This document shows positions 5,722 through 7,690 of a stretch of 7,690 nt of DNA, piece after piece (the stretch's first letter is position 1; each line of letters opens with the position of its first letter). The notes below the pieces were generated by a model that was given only the letters and a program-made list of their open reading frames with translations, did no database searches and was not told where the DNA came from. This DNA comes from Pseudomonadota bacterium (GTDB taxonomy: Bacteria > Pseudomonadota > Gammaproteobacteria > Burkholderiales > Sulfuricellaceae). The translations under genes were made by a program, and so were the position numbers. Location: assembly GCA_021783895.1 (NCBI GenBank), contig JAJXTJ010000043.1:1-7690 (forward strand), written 5' to 3'.

Positions 5722-6768
5722 ATGCACTGCCATCTTCTAATTCCGGGCCTGTTTCCGCCCTTCAGCCCAGAAACCCGGAACGCGCTACGGGAATTACCCC
5801 TGCCCGCTCTGGCAACGCTGCTGGCGCGCGGCAGCCGGAAGACGCTTGCGGATGAGAGCATGGATGCGTGGCTGTGCCGAAGCTTCGGCGTCGAAAAGCA
5901 GCACAACTGGCCCGTGGCGGCCTTTACCCTGCTGGCGGACGGAGGCAGCCCCGGCAGCGATTTCTGGCTGCTGGCAGAACCCGTGCACCTGCAACTGCAA
6001 CGCGACCGACTGGTGCTGGTGGATGCCGGCAACCCGGATATCACTCAAGAAGAGGCGGGCAGCCTGATAGCCGCCCTTAACGATCATTTCGCCGATGAGG
6101 GTCTGCGTTTCTTTCCGACCCGGCCAGCCCACTGGCATTTGCGCCTGGCCCACCCCCCCGCCCACCTGGAAACCCATTCCCTGGAAACCGCCATCGGCAG
6201 GAATATTCGGAACCTGCTGCCGAGCGGTCCAGACGGCAAACGCTGGCACAGCCTCCTCAACGAAGTCCAGATGTTGCTGCACCGCCATCCGGTCAACGAG
6301 GCGCGGGAGGAGCGCGGCTTGCTACCAGTGAACAGCATCTGGCCCTGGGGCGGCGGAGTTCTACCAATTAACCCGACCACCCATTTCGCCCATATCTGGA
6401 CCGACGACGCGTTGGCCCGGGGCTTGGCGGTCGCCACCGGCACCCCCTGCACCAACGTACCTAAGACCGCTGCGGAATGGCTAGCCGCCACCCAGGACGG
6501 CTCGCACCATCTGGTTGTTCTCGACGCGCTGCGCACCCCGGCTCTGCACGGCGATGTCCGCCTCTGGCGCGGAAGCCTGTTGCGCCTGGAAAAAGACTGG
6601 TTTGTGCCGTTGCGGCAGGCCCTGTCGCGCGGAAAACTCTCCCGATTGACGCTCTATGCTTTCGATAATGGACGGGCCGGGGCGTTTTCAGTCGGCCGAT
6701 CCGACCTGTGGAAAATCTGGCTTCGCGCCAAACCTTATGAATCCTACATTGGAGACTCCCGATCATGA
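5722..6768 (+). CDS. RpfE-type / phosphoglycerate-mutase-like conserved protein (COG4255-like)
   Basis: This resembles the betaproteobacterial and xanthomonad proteins annotated as RpfE-type regulatory protein or cofactor-independent phosphoglycerate mutase-like; their biochemical role is not settled. This RpfE is unrelated to the actinobacterial resuscitation factor. The 348-residue protein begins MHCHLLIPGLF, then has AEPVHLQLQRDRLVLV (85-100), the family hallmark NSIWPWGGG (204-212) and DWFVPLRQAL (292-301) near the C terminus. No signal peptide or membrane segment is evident, so it is probably cytoplasmic. The frame is open far upstream, antisense to lolC, but family-like sequence begins at the ATG at 5722. 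No strong ribosome binding site is seen. It overlaps the next gene by four bases. Family call fairly confident, function unknown. Confidence 0.8.
   Translation: MHCHLLIPGLFPPFSPETRNALRELPLPALATLLARGSRKTLADESMDAWLCRSFGVEKQHNWPVAAFTLLADGGSPGSDFWLLAEPVHLQLQRDRLVLVDAGNPDITQEEAGSLIAALNDHFADEGLRFFPTRPAHWHLRLAHPPAHLETHSLETAIGRNIRNLLPSGPDGKRWHSLLNEVQMLLHRHPVNEAREERGLLPVNSIWPWGGGVLPINPTTHFAHIWTDDALARGLAVATGTPCTNVPKTAAEWLAATQDGSHHLVVLDALRTPALHGDVRLWRGSLLRLEKDWFVPLRQALSRGKLSRLTLYAFDNGRAGAFSVGRSDLWKIWLRAKPYESYIGDSRS
6751..6754 (+). promoter_or_regulatory. Ribosome binding site of the FmdE-like gene
   Basis: GGAG lies ten bases before the ATG at 6765 and thirteen before the next ATG at 6768, favouring the first. 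It is inside the 3' end of the upstream gene, so translation is probably coupled. Confidence 0.6.
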
Positions 6769-7382
6769 TGCACACCCCAAGTTTCTATATTGACGTTCCC
6801 GGAATCACCCTTTACGATCCGCTGGCCGAATTCCTGGGCGCGGCAGAGAAAGGGGGCGTCGAATACCGCTACCTCGACGCGGTCAAGCTGGCCGGACACT
6901 CCTGTCCCACGGTGGCGGGCGCCTGGCTGATGACGCGCAAGGCACTGGCGAGTCTGTATGGCAACGAACTGCCGGTGCGGGGCGCAATCGAGGTTTCATT
7001 CCGTGGCGGCCAGGCTGACGGCGTAACGGGGGTGATCGCCAATGTCGTCGGCCTTCTAACCGGCGCTGCGCAGTCAGGCGGCTTCAAGGGAATCGGAGGG
7101 AAATTCGACCGCAGAAACCTGCTGCATTTCAATGCCGGCATCACCGGCGAGATTCGCTACACCCGGCTGGATACCGGAATCCATGTGGAGACGACCTATC
7201 ATCCAGAGGTGGTCACCCCCTCCCCCGGCATGAAAGAGCTGATGCAAAAAACCATGATGGGCGTAGCCAATGCGGAAGAACGGAACAGCTTCGGCCTGCT
7301 CTGGCAGGACAGGGTCAGGCGCATCCTGATCGACCATGCCGACGATGCGGAAATGATCCCGGCCATCATCAGCGGCGGGTAA
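6765..7382 (+). CDS. FmdE-like domain protein of unknown function
   Basis: The 205-residue protein resembles the domain of formylmethanofuran dehydrogenase subunit E (FmdE), found also as stand-alone proteins in many bacteria lacking methanogenesis. The key stretch is EYRYLDAVKLAGHSCPTVAG (33-52), with a GHxCP core at 44-48 that could bind metal through H45 and C47. A glycine-rich region follows (81-112). No C-terminal zinc ribbon, signal peptide or membrane helix is visible. No other formylmethanofuran dehydrogenase gene is in the window, so that activity should not be assumed. The ATGA overlap with the RpfE-type gene and the GGAG site indicate one transcription unit. Domain assignment moderately confident; substrate unknown. 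Confidence 0.68.
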   Translation: MMHTPSFYIDVPGITLYDPLAEFLGAAEKGGVEYRYLDAVKLAGHSCPTVAGAWLMTRKALASLYGNELPVRGAIEVSFRGGQADGVTGVIANVVGLLTGAAQSGGFKGIGGKFDRRNLLHFNAGITGEIRYTRLDTGIHVETTYHPEVVTPSPGMKELMQKTMMGVANAEERNSFGLLWQDRVRRILIDHADDAEMIPAIISGG

Positions 7383-7454
7383 GTGCGTGGACAAACACAA
7401 CGAAATCACACTGCTGCTCACGCCTGATAGTGTCGAAACCCAGTGCAATAAAGC

Positions 7455-7476
7455 ACCCCGCGGCAAGCCACGGGGT
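7455..7476. repeat. REP-like palindrome ACCCCG...CGGGGT
   Basis: A 22-bp palindrome pairs ACCCCGCGGC with GCCACGGGGT around an AA centre: nine pairs and one mismatch (7461/7470). It is followed by ATTAAC rather than a T-run, so it does not look like a standard terminator. GC-rich hairpins of this form are typical of dispersed REP-like elements; that class is inferred. Confidence 0.65.
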
Positions 7477-7485
7477 ATTAACTAC

Positions 7486-7515
7486 GCTCTTCAAGCTGCT
7501 GCTCTTCAAGCTGCT
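7486..7515. repeat. Perfect 15-bp tandem duplication
   Basis: GCTCTTCAAGCTGCT occurs twice back to back (7486-7500 and 7501-7515) without a mismatch. It sits between the two hairpins of the repeat cluster. Confidence 0.9.
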
Positions 7516-7529
7516 GGCTTTCAGCCAGC
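7513..7529. repeat. Perfect 7-bp stem hairpin
   Basis: GCTGGCT (7513-7519), loop TTC, AGCCAGC (7523-7529) gives a perfect seven-pair stem. It begins in the last three bases of the 15-bp duplication. A further degenerate palindrome, CGCC/GGCG, lies at 7533-7547. No T-run follows. Confidence 0.65.
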
Positions 7530-7690
7530 CTTCGCCCCAAGTAGGCGGGGAATTGAACCCGAAGAGATTAACAATATATTTCCAAAAAAAGCCGTCTCGC
7601 TGGGAAAATGAATGTTGCTTTTTTCGGCCCCACGCCACGGATATTTCGATTCCGCCATTAATTTTCTCGCTGTCCACAATAGCAATCGCC

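Larger units (their letters stand above)
7383..7690. other. Repeat-bearing region without a convincing gene
   Basis: These 308 bases follow the FmdE-like gene to the right edge. Two frames remain open across parts of it (7387-7611 plus; right edge to 7369 minus), but both run straight through palindromes and a tandem duplication and resemble no family I know. About 7450-7560 is occupied by repeats listed separately. The last 100 bases are more AT-rich and could contain the end of a neighbouring gene; I cannot identify one. No clear terminator is present. Confidence 0.55.

Noticed and set aside
7545..7565. Minus-strand GGTTCAATTCC resembling a tRNA T-arm
   Set aside because: The stem does not pair over five bases and no upstream cloverleaf or acceptor can be built.
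7387..7611. Plus-strand 74-codon frame after the FmdE-like gene
   Set aside because: It runs through the REP-like palindrome and the 15-bp duplication, and no ribosome binding site or family resemblance is seen.
7585..7624. AAAAAAGC ... GCTTTTTT inverted repeat as a bidirectional terminator
   Set aside because: The stem is AT-rich with a 24-base loop and no GC core, so intrinsic termination is unlikely.
7369..7690. Minus-strand frame open from the right edge to 7369
   Set aside because: Its sequence is mostly translated repeat and overlaps the FmdE-like 3' end. It could be the tail of an unseen gene, but nothing supports that.

Overview
The window reads as chromosomal DNA of a GC-rich, Gram-negative proteobacterium, most likely a betaproteobacterium. 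This rests on the lolC-lolD-comEC gene order, the RpfE-type protein divergent from lolC, the protein sequence style, and arrays of degenerate heptamer repeats. The species cannot be named from sequence alone.

Layout. Everything from 1 to about 5601 is on the minus strand and is transcribed right to left: lolC (5601-4357), a DNA methyltransferase (4364-2787), a restriction endonuclease of the BsuBI/PstI family (2790-1822), lolD (1825-1079) and, after a 106-bp gap full of heptamer repeats, the 5' part of comEC (972 to the left edge). The first three junctions are overlapping stop/start codons. A divergent region of about 120 bp (5602-5721) separates this block from a plus-strand pair: an RpfE-type, phosphoglycerate-mutase-like protein (5722-6768) overlapping a protein with an FmdE-like domain (6765-7382). 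The last 308 bp hold no convincing gene, but carry palindromic, REP-like repeats and a perfect 15-bp tandem duplication.

How the genes work together. LolC (membrane) and LolD (ATPase) form the lipoprotein-releasing ABC transporter and are normally adjacent. Here a complete type II restriction-modification (R-M) system, predicted to act at CTGCAG, sits exactly between them and keeps translational coupling at both ends. A 30-bp direct repeat (27/30 identical, GGTGAGG-type heptamers) lies in the same reading phase near the 5' ends of the methyltransferase gene (4267-4296) and lolD (1761-1790). Recombination between the copies would delete the cassette and leave an intact, in-frame lolD coupled to lolC. 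This is the most notable feature of the window: an R-M system embedded in a presumably essential operon, bounded by in-phase coding repeats. The methyltransferase copy is also one arm of a 28-bp imperfect inverted repeat just after its start codon, and carries a four-run G-quadruplex motif on the plus strand.

The R-M segment is visibly more AT-rich than its flanks in sampled 60-base lines (38-52% versus 67% G+C), consistent with horizontal acquisition.
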